A DNA stretch of 64,000 nucleotides from NCBI RefSeq assembly GCF_029581275.1, contig NZ_CP120742.1:2578501-2642500 (forward strand), written 5' to 3'. Shown here in pieces: positions 17,819 to 26,470 of this stretch. Each line of letters begins with the position of its first letter. Positions within the stretch are counted from its first letter, which is position 1. Source of the stretch: Micromonospora sp. WMMD1155 (lineage in GTDB: Bacteria > Actinomycetota > Actinomycetes > Mycobacteriales > Micromonosporaceae). Made by a program: the position numbers and the translations under genes. The notes beneath the pieces were generated by a model. The model did not search any database. It had not been told where the DNA came from and worked only from the letters and a program-made list of their open reading frames with translations.

Positions 17819-19378
17819 TCAGACGGTCAGGGTCCAGGTGTTGATGTAGCCGGTGTCGACCGAGTAGACGTCGCGAGCCTGAAGGCGCCAGGTGCCGTCG
17901 GCGGCCTCACCGGACACGTTGACCGTGTACGTGGTGTTCACGTTGTCGGCGCTGTCCGAGCTGCTGCTGTTCTTCAGCCGGTAGGAGCTGCCGTCCGGGG
18001 CGAGCAGGTCGACGACCAGGTCACCGCGGTAGGTGTGCACGATGTTCACCGCCACCGTGGAGGCCGACGAGGCGTTGCGGCCACAGCCGGAGATGGTGAT
18101 CGAGCTGGTCACCGCCGAGCCGGCGTCCGGAATCGAGACGTCGGTGCCGTTGGTGCCGGTGCAGCCGGTGGGCGGCGGTGGGGTGGTGCCGCCGCTGCCC
18201 ACGTAGAGCAGCAGGTTCGGCGAGCCCGAGCCGGGGTTCGACACCACGTTCGGGGTCGCGTTGGACACCAGTTGGTTACGCACCTGAGCCGGGGTCCAGC
18301 TCGGGTTGGCGCTCGCCACCAGGGCCGCCGCCCCGACCACGTGCGGGGTGGCCATCGAGGTGCCGCTGATCGTGTTGGTCGCGGTGTTGCTCGTGTACCA
18401 GGCCGAGGTGATCGACGAGCCGGGCGCGAAGAGGTCCAGGCAGGTGCCGATGTTGGAGAACGACGAGCGGGCGTCCGTGCTGGTCGTCGAGCCGACCGTG
18501 ATCCCCTCGGTGGTACGGGCCGGCGAGGTGTTGCACGCGTTCGCGCCGTAGTCGTTGCCGGCCGCCAGGCCGTATGTCACGCCCGAGGCGATCGAGTTGC
18601 GGACGGCGTTGTCCAGCGAGCTGTTCGCCCCGCCGCCGAGGCTCATGTTCGCCACCGCCGGCTTGATCGCGTTCGCGGTCACCCAGTCGACACCGGCGAT
18701 CACCCCGGCGTTGGTGCCGCTACCGGAGCAGTTCAGCACCCGGACGCCGACGAGTTGGACGCCCTTGGCCACTCCGTAGGCGGCTCCGCCGACGGTGCCG
18801 GCCACGTGGGTGCCGTGCCCGTTGCAGTCGTCGGCCGACCCGCCGTCGACCGCGTCGTAGCCGGAGGTGGCCCGACCGCCGAAGTCGTTGTGCGAGAACC
18901 GGATTCCGGTGTCGATGATGTAGGCGTGCACGTTGCTCGCCGTGTTCGGGTAGGTGTAGGAGCTGTCCAGCGGCAGGTTGCGCTGGTCGATCCGGTCGAG
19001 GCCCCAGGAGGGCGGGTTGGTCTGCGTGCCGAAGATCGAGACGGTGTGGTTCTGCTCGACGTACGCCACCGCCGGGTCGGCCGCGATCCGCGCCGCCGCG
19101 CTCGCGCTCACCTTCACCTCGAAGCCGCGCAGCGCCGCGCCGTAGGTGCGGGCCACCGTGCCGCCGTGGCGGCCGGAGAGCCGCTTCGCGGCGTCGCCGA
19201 CCTTGTCCCGGGCGACGGCGCTGTCCTTGAGTACGACGATGTAGCTGTCCGGAACGGCGGTGGCGCCGCCCGCGGCCCGCACCACACCGACGGGTTCGGC
19301 GGCCAGGGCCGGGGTGCCGACGGCCAACACCGTCGCCGTGGCCACCCCGATCAGTACGGACCTTCGTGGAAGACCCAT
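17819..19378 (-). CDS. Secreted S8 (subtilisin-like) serine protease with C-terminal P-domain
   Basis: Extracellular subtilase of 519 residues. A signal peptide (about 1-27, ending ALAA) precedes an inhibitor I9 propeptide (about 44-112, ending VAYVEQNHTV). The catalytic domain has Asp156 in IIDTGI, His188 in NGHGTHVAGT and Ser341 in SGTSMATPHVVGAA. A Pro/Gly linker leads to a proprotein convertase P-domain (about 410-519) with HTYRGDLVVDLLAPDG and GTWRLQARD. The ATG at 19378 follows a strong AGGGAGG/GGAG site. It forms its own unit between the terminator at 17772 and a divergent membrane protein gene. Substrates are unknown. Confidence 0.95.
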   Translation of the reverse strand: MGLPRRSVLIGVATATVLAVGTPALAAEPVGVVRAAGGATAVPDSYIVVLKDSAVARDKVGDAAKRLSGRHGGTVARTYGAALRGFEVKVSASAAARIAADPAVAYVEQNHTVSIFGTQTNPPSWGLDRIDQRNLPLDSSYTYPNTASNVHAYIIDTGIRFSHNDFGGRATSGYDAVDGGSADDCNGHGTHVAGTVGGAAYGVAKGVQLVGVRVLNCSGSGTNAGVIAGVDWVTANAIKPAVANMSLGGGANSSLDNAVRNSIASGVTYGLAAGNDYGANACNTSPARTTEGITVGSTTSTDARSSFSNIGTCLDLFAPGSSITSAWYTSNTATNTISGTSMATPHVVGAAALVASANPSWTPAQVRNQLVSNATPNVVSNPGSGSPNLLLYVGSGGTTPPPPTGCTGTNGTDVSIPDAGSAVTSSITISGCGRNASSASTVAVNIVHTYRGDLVVDLLAPDGSSYRLKNSSSSDSADNVNTTYTVNVSGEAADGTWRLQARDVYSVDTGYINTWTLTV

Positions 19379-19593
19379 CTCCTACCTCCCTCTGACCGGC
19401 GACGGAACGTGACGCCGGTCCCAAAATCAATCGACGTACGCCGATCAAGCTGAGGGTAGGTCAGCCGTCGGGCACTTGAACATGTCGAAACGGCCATACC
19501 TTCGGGTGATGACCCCCTACGGGCCCGACGTCCGGGGCGAACAGGGGACAGGCCCGGATTCGCCGGACGTCGATCCGGGAAAGACTCTCGAAC

Positions 19594-20193
19594 ATGGAGA
19601 GTCAGCTCACCATCCTGTTCCCGGTCGCCGCCGTCTGGTTGGCCGCCGGCGTCGTTGCCGACGGCCTTCCTCGTCTCCGCAACACCCGTGCGCTCCGCCG
19701 ACGTACCGGATGGTTGCTGGTTCTGACCCTCACCGGGCTGGCGCTCACCGCTGCCGTGCTCGGCGGCGGTCTGCTCAGCGCCGGCTCCGCCCCGGTCGAC
19801 CGGGCCGCCGCCGGGCTCACCCTGGCCGTCGGTCCGGCGCTCGTGGCGTCGGTCTGCTCGGTACGGCGGATCCGCCGACTGTGGGCCGGATCGGGCGCCT
19901 TCGCCAACGCTCCCGCCACGCCCGCGCCGCACGGGCTGCGTGCCGCCGCGGCCCACCCGCTCGTCGGGCTGCCTCTCCAGGTGGCCGCCCTGGCCACGCT
20001 GCCGGCGGTGATCGCGGCGATCGGCACCGACCTCGGGGCCGACCCCAGCGTCACCGGGCCCGCGATCACGGTGGGCGCTGTTGCGGTCGCCGCCATCGCG
20101 GTCCGGCACGCACTGCGCCACAGCCGCCTGGCCGAGCTGGCCCAGCCGGACGCCGCCCGGTCAACGCGGGCGGCTGGCCCCCTGCACGTATAG
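19594..20193 (+). CDS. Hypothetical integral membrane protein
   Basis: A 199-residue protein of unknown family. Hydrophobic segments lie at about 5-22, 40-62, 73-91, 120-142 and 150-168, separated by short Arg-rich loops (PRLRNTRALRRRTGW, RRIRRLW), so about five helices are likely. The ATG at 19594 has a weak GGGAAAGA site about 15 bases upstream. Its last 33 bases overlap the end of the convergent gene at 20161-20559. Nothing in the sequence gives a function. Confidence 0.65.
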   Translation: MESQLTILFPVAAVWLAAGVVADGLPRLRNTRALRRRTGWLLVLTLTGLALTAAVLGGGLLSAGSAPVDRAAAGLTLAVGPALVASVCSVRRIRRLWAGSGAFANAPATPAPHGLRAAAAHPLVGLPLQVAALATLPAVIAAIGTDLGADPSVTGPAITVGAVAVAAIAVRHALRHSRLAELAQPDAARSTRAAGPLHV

Positions 20194-20559
20194 CAACTCC
20201 AGGATCGCCCTGGTCGCCTCGAACCAGCGGTCCAGCCAGTCCTGCGAGGGCAGGTTACCCTTCGGCGGCAACTCCATCAGCAGGCCACGCAGCAACGGGT
20301 GGTCGGCGAAGGACTCAGTGGGCTCCATCGGCCACCCGCTCGGCGGGAACGACGGCTCGATCAGCGGATTCGGGTCCAACGAGGGCAACGAGAGCGGCGG
20401 ATCCGCCGACTCGGAGGCCGCCTCCCGCCCGCTCAACTCCTGGTCGGTCGAGACCACCTCGGTCAGTACGGTGTCCCGACGGGCCCCGCGATACTTGCCA
20501 CCGAATCGCTCCGGCTTGGCCGGACCGCTGGTGAGGTTGTCTGAACCGATCGTCGTCAT
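20161..20559 (-). CDS. Conserved-looking hypothetical protein, soluble
   Basis: A 132-residue soluble, acidic protein with no recognised domain. A Pro/Ser-rich middle (ESADPPLSLPSLDPNPLIEPSFPPSGWP) is followed by a better-ordered C-terminal part (LLRGLLMELPPKGNLPSQDWLDRWFEATRAILELLYVQG is split here by a likely turn at GNLPS). It may be real because its codon use is actinobacterial and it does not contain a better alternative in other frames, apart from the 33-base 3' overlap with the membrane protein. Function unknown. Confidence 0.6.
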   Translation of the reverse strand: MTTIGSDNLTSGPAKPERFGGKYRGARRDTVLTEVVSTDQELSGREAASESADPPLSLPSLDPNPLIEPSFPPSGWPMEPTESFADHPLLRGLLMELPPKGNLPSQDWLDRWFEATRAILELLYVQGASRPR

Positions 20560-20711
20560 CCGTCTCGCCTACTCGCTCGGTTGCGGGTCGGTGCGGCGGG
20601 TCGTCGACCAGCGCCGTACCGACCGGTTCAACGAGACGGGCGCGATGTGGCGACGGGATTCCCCCCGGAACCTCACCGGCACCGCCGTTCACCGGCTAGC
20701 CGGAGACGGCG

Positions 20712-20744
20712 GAGCCCCCGCCCGGCGGTGCCGGACGGGGGCTC
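20712..20744 (-). terminator. Hairpin terminator after the HTH/DUF397 pair
   Basis: GAGCCCCCGCCCGGC (20712-20726) pairs with GCCGGACGGGGGCTC (20730-20744), 14 of 15 positions, with a 3-base loop. It lies 13 bases beyond the DUF397 stop on the minus strand. Confidence 0.7.
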
Positions 20745-20757
20745 GTTGACCACTCAC

Positions 20758-20985
20758 TCAGACCGCGCCGAACGCACCACCTCGGGTGCCGGCGACGAAG
20801 GCGTGCCAGTCACCCGGTGCGAAGACCAGGGCTGGGCCCGCCTTGTCCTTCGAGTCCCGCACTCCGACCGCCCCCGTCACGTACGCCACCTCCACGCAGT
20901 TGTCACAGTTCGGCCCGCTCTTCGAGCTCTTGAACCATGCTGCCTGCGTCAGGTCCACGGGGAACCCCTTGGTCGCCATTTCCAC
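20758..20985 (-). CDS. DUF397 domain protein
   Basis: A 75-residue DUF397 protein with the typical pattern WFKSSKSGPNCDNCVEVA, VRDSKD and FAPGDWHAFVAG. These small proteins are abundant in actinomycetes and nearly always lie beside an XRE-type regulator, where the pairs are thought to behave as regulator/partner modules, sometimes toxin-antitoxin-like. The GTG at 20985 has GAGGAG 5 bases upstream; it overlaps the end of the regulator gene by 37 bases, so both are one transcript. The molecular function is unproven for most members. Confidence 0.9.
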   Translation of the reverse strand: MEMATKGFPVDLTQAAWFKSSKSGPNCDNCVEVAYVTGAVGVRDSKDKAGPALVFAPGDWHAFVAGTRGGAFGAV

Positions 20986-21830
20986 AACGGCTCCTCTGCC
21001 AGTTTTGCGATGTGTGCGACGGACTCCTCCGGACGTATGGCCGCAGCGCGGATGTGATCGAAGATGAAGCTGTACTTCTGCAGTTCGTCGCTCTTCTCGA
21101 GGAAGAGCCCACCCGTGGCGTTCTCCGCGTACACAACATCCGGATCACCGGGCTCAGGGAAGCTGAGGATCGTGAACGTGCCGTCCATGCCGGCGTGCGC
21201 ACCCACCTCGAAGGGCAGGATCTGCAGCGTCACGTTCGGCAACTCGGCCACCTCGACCAACCGCTTGAGCTGGCCGCGCATCACCTCGTCCCCGCCCACC
21301 GGCCGACTCACCACCGCCTCATCGAGCACCACCCACAGATCGACCGGATCGTCCTGGGTCAATAACGACTGACGGCCCAGACGGACACGCACCCTTTGGT
21401 GCACCTGATCGGCGGTGAAGTCCGGCCGAGCGGCGCGGATCATGGCACCGGCGTACTCCTCGGTCTCCAGAAGGCCCGGCACGACCTGCTGTTCGTACGC
21501 CCGGATCGAACTCGCCGCCGCCTCCAGCCCGACGTACGCGCCGACGAGCACCGTGCTGTACGGATGCCACCAGCCCTTCTGGCGGGCCTCCCGGGCGATC
21601 TGCACGAGCTCGTCGCTCTCGGCACCGACGACGCCGTAGATCCGCAGCATGTCCCGCACGTCGCGTGGGGTGGCCGTGGTGTGCCCGGTCTCGATCCGGG
21701 ACACCTTCGACGCCGAACACTCCAACTGCTCGGCGACCACCTCGATGGTGATTCCGGCGGACTCCCGCTGGCGGCGCAGCTCGGCACCGAGCCGCCGTCG
21801 TCTGATGGTCGGACTGCGCCGCTCACTCAT
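20949..21830 (-). CDS. XRE-family helix-turn-helix regulator with DUF5753 domain
   Basis: Regulator of 293 residues. The N-terminal HTH (about 12-68) reads LGAELRRQRESAGITIEVVAEQL and SASKVSRIETGH. The C-terminal DUF5753 domain (about 105-285) has the family hallmarks VPGLLETEEYAGAMIRA, LDEAVVSRPVGG, LQILPFEVGAHAGMDGTF and the end VVYAENATGGLFLE. It is followed by and overlaps the DUF397 gene. Homologous pairs in Streptomyces affect development and secondary metabolism; what this pair controls is unknown. Confidence 0.92.
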   Translation of the reverse strand: MSERRSPTIRRRRLGAELRRQRESAGITIEVVAEQLECSASKVSRIETGHTTATPRDVRDMLRIYGVVGAESDELVQIAREARQKGWWHPYSTVLVGAYVGLEAAASSIRAYEQQVVPGLLETEEYAGAMIRAARPDFTADQVHQRVRVRLGRQSLLTQDDPVDLWVVLDEAVVSRPVGGDEVMRGQLKRLVEVAELPNVTLQILPFEVGAHAGMDGTFTILSFPEPGDPDVVYAENATGGLFLEKSDELQKYSFIFDHIRAAAIRPEESVAHIAKLAEEPLWKWRPRGSPWT

Positions 21831-22454
21831 GGCGCGACCCGGGAGTCAGTGGTCCCCGCCGCTGGCTGCTCGACCCCACTCGGGCTACCTCCGGTAAACG
21901 CGCCACTGGCCGACACCCGCCGGGGGCGCGACCGTCGACCGGCGGGCGTTCGCGACGATGGGGGTGGTGCCGGTCCTCGGCCGGCCGCGACGGGCGAAAC
22001 CGGTCCCAGTGTGCCGTCCGTACGCGGATGGCTTCAATAGGCCGTTCGCGCGACACGCTCACGTATCGGCAAAACTCGACGTGCAACTTGCATGAAGCAC
22101 GTCCCTGATGCACTCTGTCCGTATGGCACGGATCACTCAGCGTCTCCGTCCGCTCCCTCGGAGTGGTGACCCCACCGATCCGGGGAAGTCGGGCACGACG
22201 CGGGTCCGGCCGACGACACCGAGACCTGCTCCGGGGTGATGACCCCGCCGCTGCAAGCCGGCAAGCTGCGGCGGCGGGCGCGGTTCCCGGAAGCAGCCGG
22301 GTGGTGGTCGGGTGGCGGCACGTCACCAGCGGGTACGGCCCGACCACCACCATCCGCACCACCGGTTCACGAGGCACGACCCCGTCGCCGGCCGAGACGT
22401 CCCCCGTTCAGGCACCGCCGGCAGCCCGCCGGCCAACCCTCCCCAGGAGCCCAT
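21831..22454. other. 624-base noncoding region between the HTH regulator and a small hypothetical gene
   Basis: No convincing coding frame was seen. Two structures stand out: an imperfect palindrome at 22081-22100 (listed separately) and a 13-bp perfect stem, arms GGTGGTGGTCGGG (22300-22312) and CCCGACCACCACC (22339-22351), about 100 bases ahead of the next gene. The stem could be a leader structure or a terminator. The stretch presumably holds the divergent promoters. Confidence 0.5.
22081..22100. promoter_or_regulatory. Imperfect palindrome, candidate operator of the HTH/DUF397 regulator
   Basis: GTGCAACTTGCATGAAGCAC shows seven of ten symmetric pairs around TGCA, with outer arms GTGC and GCAC. 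It lies about 250 bases upstream of the regulator start, in the promoter region; assignment to the regulator is a guess. Confidence 0.3.
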
Positions 22455-22739
22455 GTGCTTCCCCGCACCGGTGACGTACTGCACGTGACTCGCGCGGCGA
22501 GTGTCCAGTTCCTCAGGCCGATCAAGTTCCGGGTGATCCGGGTGCTCGACTGGCCCACCTATGACGGCTGGCTCTGGCTCGACGGCTACGAGTTGAACGC
22601 CGCGGGCGACGCGGTCAACCGACGATCGATCTTCGTCCAGCGGGAAGGGCTGCAACAACTGCAGGCCGCCCCCGAGCCCCGTCCGCACACCGTGCGGGCC
22701 CGACGACCGGTCTCCCGTACCCCGGTCCGGGTTGGCTGA
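22455..22739 (+). CDS. Small hypothetical protein
   Basis: A 94-residue soluble protein, no recognised family. The N-terminal two thirds look folded (VTRAASVQFLRPIKFRVIRV, TYDGWLWLDGYELNAAGDAV, RRSIFVQREGLQQL), suggesting a compact beta-rich domain, while the tail is basic and Pro-rich. The GTG at 22455 was chosen for CCAGGAG five bases upstream; the same frame is open further upstream but reads as Arg/Pro-rich noise. Function unknown. Confidence 0.7.
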   Translation: MLPRTGDVLHVTRAASVQFLRPIKFRVIRVLDWPTYDGWLWLDGYELNAAGDAVNRRSIFVQREGLQQLQAAPEPRPHTVRARRPVSRTPVRVG

Positions 22740-22837
22740 CCCGCTCGATCCGCCACCGGTGGGCGTGCCGTCGCCATAGAATTGGTACGCCCACCCCGGC
22801 ACAGTTCCACCCGCACGTCCAGGACCCTGACCCTGGG

Positions 22838-23299
22838 ATGGTCATGGTCAATCAGCCCGCCCTGCGGCGGCACCACCGCTCCCGTATCGCCTACGCATTC
22901 GGACTACTGGCCCTCCTCGGGGCGATGACCACGGTGCTGGTCCTCGTCCGGGACCCGGCGATGTCGTCCACCCGGCTGACCACGCCGGTGCCCGCACCGG
23001 AGATCACCGTGATCGACGCCGACCCCCCGTCGGGCGACGACCCGTCGGTGTACGACGAACCCGGCTGGATCGGCGCCGACGCTCCGGGCAACCACGCCGG
23101 GACCCTCGAGACGCCTGGGCCGGTGGCCGGCCACGGCGCCGGCGGCCAGTCCGACGGCCGTCAGGAGCTCACCGAGGCAGCTCCGGCCGGACACCCCGCT
23201 GACGACGTCCGCCGGTCCCTGTTCTGGTCCGGGATCTTCGGTCTCACCATCTCGCTGGCCGGCCTCGGCATGGTCGGTACCCGCCGACGGATGTGGTGA
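22838..23299 (+). CDS. Hypothetical protein with two membrane segments
   Basis: A 153-residue protein with an N-terminal membrane helix (about 20-38), a hydrophilic Pro/Asp/Gly-rich middle (about 45-125) and a C-terminal helix (about 131-148) followed by a basic tail RRRMW. This resembles surface proteins held by a C-terminal anchor, but no LAXTG or LPXTG sorting motif precedes the helix, so sortase attachment is not supported. Start could be ATG 22838 or 22844. It converges on the PASTA gene with 7 bases between stops. Confidence 0.65.
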   Translation: MVMVNQPALRRHHRSRIAYAFGLLALLGAMTTVLVLVRDPAMSSTRLTTPVPAPEITVIDADPPSGDDPSVYDEPGWIGADAPGNHAGTLETPGPVAGHGAGGQSDGRQELTEAAPAGHPADDVRRSLFWSGIFGLTISLAGLGMVGTRRRMW

Positions 23300-23306
23300 C
23301 CGCCGG

Positions 23307-24158
23307 TCACGGCGTGCTCGTCACCGTGGGGGTCGGCGTGGTCGGGCTCGCCCCGGTGGAGGGTCGAGCCTGGGACACGACCAGCAACACCTCGTCGTCG
23401 GTCGGCACCGGCGTGCCCGCCTCCGGTTCGGTGCCCACCACGGTGCCGGGCGGCAGTTCCGACGGGCGGTACACGACGCGGTAGGCGAGGCCGAGCCGGT
23501 CCAGCAGCCCTTCGGCGGTCGCCTGCGGCAGGCCGGCAAGCGGTGGCACCGGCACCTCGTCCGGTGCCGTGGTGGTCGGCGAAGTGCTCGGCGACTCGCT
23601 GGTCGGTGCGGCCGAGGTCGGGGATTCACTGGTCGGTGCGGCGCTCGTCGCGCTGACCGGGGGGAGCGAGGGGGTCGGCCCCGGGTCGTCGCGGTCGTCG
23701 TCCTGGTCGGCGAGCACCAACCAGAGCGCTCCACCGAGCAGAGCGGCGAGCAGCAGGGCGAGCACGCCCCAGAGGATCGGCAGCCACCAGCGCCGACCGC
23801 CCTGTTCCTCGACGTACCACTCACCGGCGGAATCGGCCGGTCGGGATGGCCGGACCTCGGCCCGCCCGGACCACGACGGCGGTATCTGCGCCGTCCGATC
23901 GGCCGGCTCGCCGCCGGATCGGTCGATCGGCATCGTCTCGTCCGGCGACTGACCGGGACGCGCCGGGACGGTCCGGTCGATCGGTGTCGTCTCGTCAGGC
24001 GACGGAGGAGGACGGCGATCGATCGGTGCCGTCTCGTCCGCACCGGCGGTGGGCCGGGCCGGTGGCGGTGACTCCGGCCGGTCGGCGGCCGGTGGCAGGG
24101 GTCGGGTCCGGTCGTCGTCGTTCTCGTCGGCGGGAGGCTCCTGGCGGTCGTTGCTCAT
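23307..24158 (-). CDS. Membrane-anchored PASTA-domain protein without kinase domain
   Basis: A 283-residue protein: a disordered acidic/Pro-rich cytoplasmic part (1-125), one membrane helix (about 128-150), a Ser/Thr/Pro linker (SPTSAAPTSESP repeats), and a single PASTA-like domain (about 205-268) with PVPPLAGLPQATAEGLLDRLGL and GTVVGTEPEAGTPVP. Three DET(A/T/M)PIDR motifs stand in the cytoplasmic part, regularly spaced and Thr-containing in the middle copy, which look like possible kinase or FHA-binding sites. PASTA domains normally sense peptidoglycan; here no enzyme is attached. Function unknown. Confidence 0.8.
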   Translation of the reverse strand: MSNDRQEPPADENDDDRTRPLPPAADRPESPPPARPTAGADETAPIDRRPPPSPDETTPIDRTVPARPGQSPDETMPIDRSGGEPADRTAQIPPSWSGRAEVRPSRPADSAGEWYVEEQGGRRWWLPILWGVLALLLAALLGGALWLVLADQDDDRDDPGPTPSLPPVSATSAAPTSESPTSAAPTSESPSTSPTTTAPDEVPVPPLAGLPQATAEGLLDRLGLAYRVVYRPSELPPGTVVGTEPEAGTPVPTDDEVLLVVSQARPSTGASPTTPTPTVTSTP

Positions 24159-24294
24159 CGCACGTCCCTTCCCGAACCCGGACGGGCGTCATGGCCCTCG
24201 ACCGTCAACCTAGTCGCCCAGGGCGCCATCGGCGGGGATCAGCGTGCCGAGCCGCGCCGGAGGCGGCTCTCATCGGCGCGGGAAAGGGCTCCCA

Positions 24295-24993
24295 TCAGGG
24301 GGTGGGTTTGCTGGTCGGCTGTTCGGCGTCGTCCGTGCCACACCAGATGCTGACCTCGTCGTTCCACCGGGCACTGCCGTCCTCGGCCGGCTCCTGCCGG
24401 GTGACCTTCCCACTGCGCCCGCTGACGTACCGCGGGTAGAGGCCCTCGTCGATCAACTCGTTGGCGGCCCTGTCGCAGTTGTCCCCGACCACGTCCGGAA
24501 CCTCGGCCGCCGGTGCCGGGCCGGCCACCTGGAGCTGCACCGTCGTACCCCGGGTGACCTCGGTGCCGACGGCGGGTGAGGCGTTCTCGACAGTACGGCC
24601 GCTGCCGCCACCGAACACCAACCGCCAACCCAGCCGCTGCTTGCGCAACATCTCCCGGGCCTCGACGAAGTCGGCGCCGACCACCGGAGGCACGGTCAGG
24701 CCGGTCCCCTTGGTGGCGCCGGCGGAGGTCCGGACGGCCGACGGTGTGGCCCGGCCGGTGCTCGGCCGGGGCGTGACGGCCCGGTCGGTCGGCGAACCGG
24801 TCGTGCTCGCGACGGCGAGAGGCTCCTCCGAGGACGTTCCGCCGTCGCCGGCCAGCAGCCAACCACCGGTCGCGCCGACAGCGGCGAGCAGCACAGCGGC
24901 CAACCCGCCACCCAGCAACACGCCGGCCCGGCCCGCACCGGCACCGCCCTGACCACCGACGGCATCCTGTCGGCCCGTGTTCGTGTCCGTCAT
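24295..24993 (-). CDS. Membrane-anchored protein with two PASTA-like domains, no kinase
   Basis: A 232-residue protein with a short cytoplasmic N-terminus, one membrane helix (about 24-46), a Ser/Thr-rich linker and two PASTA-like modules: about 95-155 (LTVPPVVGADFVEAREMLRK, GTEVTRGTTVQLQV) and about 160-225 (EVPDVVGDNCDRAANELIDE). The second module has two Cys (in DNCDRA and SIWCGT) that could form a disulfide. The ATG at 24993 was preferred over 25062, which would run into the promoter of the divergent gene. It is the second stand-alone PASTA protein in this short stretch; function unknown. Confidence 0.78.
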   Translation of the reverse strand: MTDTNTGRQDAVGGQGGAGAGRAGVLLGGGLAAVLLAAVGATGGWLLAGDGGTSSEEPLAVASTTGSPTDRAVTPRPSTGRATPSAVRTSAGATKGTGLTVPPVVGADFVEAREMLRKQRLGWRLVFGGGSGRTVENASPAVGTEVTRGTTVQLQVAGPAPAAEVPDVVGDNCDRAANELIDEGLYPRYVSGRSGKVTRQEPAEDGSARWNDEVSIWCGTDDAEQPTSKPTP

Positions 24994-25115
24994 ACCGCCC
25001 ACCGCCTCATCACCGGCGACCGTACCGCCCGCCGCCCAACCTGTTGCGCCGACCGCCCGCACCGGCGGGTCGTTGCGACTCGCCGCGCCGACGACGGGAC
25101 GTTACGCTGCCCGGC

Positions 25116-26447
25116 ATGGCCAGACAGGGCTGGGGAGTATCGATCGTCACGGCGATCGGGGTCGCTGCCGGCGCGGGCGCCGCCCAACTGGGCTTCGGCT
25201 ACGGGCTCGGCGTCATCGCCTGGACGCCCACCGAGGCCGGTGCCACCGACACAGCCTGGGCGGACGGCCTCGCCTGGGCCACCTGGCTCGCCGCCAGCTC
25301 GACCGTTCTCGGCGCGGTGTGCGCGCAGCGACTACACCAACGCGGCGCGCCGAGGCCGGTAGAGGCGGACTCTCCCGACTCGGCGACCACGCCGGCCACC
25401 CAGGCGGACACTCCTGAGTCCGCACTCGACACCACCGGCCCGGAGCCGCCCGCCGAGCGTGGCGGTCTGCTGCGCCGGGTGGCCCTCGCGCTCGGCGCCG
25501 GAGTCGGCGGCCTGGTGACGGTCCTGCTGATCGCCGTGCCCGCAAGGGTCGCCACCGGCGCGGACACCGGCGCTCCGCAACGGACCGCCGCCGTCCAGGC
25601 GACGCTGGGCATCCTGCTGGGCGTGGTCATCGCGATCTGGGCGCTGCGCTCACGAGCGGCCGCGGTCAACGTGACCACGACGGCCGCCTGGCTCTGGCTG
25701 CTCGCAGTGGTCTCGGTGATCGACGGGGTACGCGTCGGACGAGGGCTGACCGGTGCGCAACTGGGCACCTGGCAGTTCGACCCGGACCACTCCCGGTACT
25801 GGATCGGTGGTCAGCTCTACTGGCCCGGCGCGCTGCTGGCACTCGTTCCCGCGCTGCTGATCGGCGTGTTGGCCGCCCGGCGGGCAGCACGTTCGGCCGG
25901 ACACCGGGTCGGCGCTGCGGCCTCCGGCGCCGCCGGACCGGTGCTTGTCGCGCTCGCCTACCTGACCACGCTGCCGCACTGGTCGACGTTGGGCCCCGCG
26001 CAGCTGTCCACCCAGCTCGTCGCCCCGTACGCGGTGATCGCCGGTGTCGGCGGCTCGGTGCTGGCCGCCGTTCTCGCCGAACGGGCCGACCGGAACCGGG
26101 CGGCGCACCGAGGCCCGACCTCGTCGGCGACGGCAGCCGACTCGACCTCGACCGATGCGACCGAGCCGACCCCGGTCACCGTCGGCGGGCCGGCCCCGAC
26201 CCCTCCGACGGCAGCGGAAGCGGACCCGGAACCGCCGGTCTCCGGTCGGTCGAACGGCACCACGGGCCGCCGTCGCCGGGCCGCCACCGCCGAGACGACC
26301 GGGGCGGGTTCCACACCCGAAGAGGACGCGCCGCCCAGAGTGCCCGCGCCCCGGGCGGACCCGGACCTCACCGGGCCGGCCGACGAGGACCCGACACCGG
26401 CCACCCGCCGCCCCACCCGCCGCCCGGCCCGCCCCACCACCGACTGA
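25116..26447 (+). CDS. Hypothetical multi-pass membrane protein with disordered tail
   Basis: A 443-residue protein, no recognised family. Hydrophobic segments occur at about 8-30, 45-65, 115-140, 160-178, 192-210, 240-262, 275-297 and 310-330, so about eight helices are likely. From about residue 335 on the chain is Pro/Thr/Ala-rich and ends in RRPTRRPARPTTD. The ATG at 25116 (MARQGWGVS) is taken because upstream codons are Arg/Pro-rich noise. It is divergent from the second PASTA gene and convergent with the ligase gene, 23 bases apart. Function unknown. Confidence 0.75.
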   Translation: MARQGWGVSIVTAIGVAAGAGAAQLGFGYGLGVIAWTPTEAGATDTAWADGLAWATWLAASSTVLGAVCAQRLHQRGAPRPVEADSPDSATTPATQADTPESALDTTGPEPPAERGGLLRRVALALGAGVGGLVTVLLIAVPARVATGADTGAPQRTAAVQATLGILLGVVIAIWALRSRAAAVNVTTTAAWLWLLAVVSVIDGVRVGRGLTGAQLGTWQFDPDHSRYWIGGQLYWPGALLALVPALLIGVLAARRAARSAGHRVGAAASGAAGPVLVALAYLTTLPHWSTLGPAQLSTQLVAPYAVIAGVGGSVLAAVLAERADRNRAAHRGPTSSATAADSTSTDATEPTPVTVGGPAPTPPTAAEADPEPPVSGRSNGTTGRRRRAATAETTGAGSTPEEDAPPRVPAPRADPDLTGPADEDPTPATRRPTRRPARPTTD

Positions 26448-26470
26448 AGGCCCGCCCTCTCCGGGTTGGG

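Noticed and set aside
22838..23299. Sortase substrate encoded near the sortase
   Set aside because: It has a C-terminal helix and basic tail, but no LAXTG or LPXTG motif before the helix.
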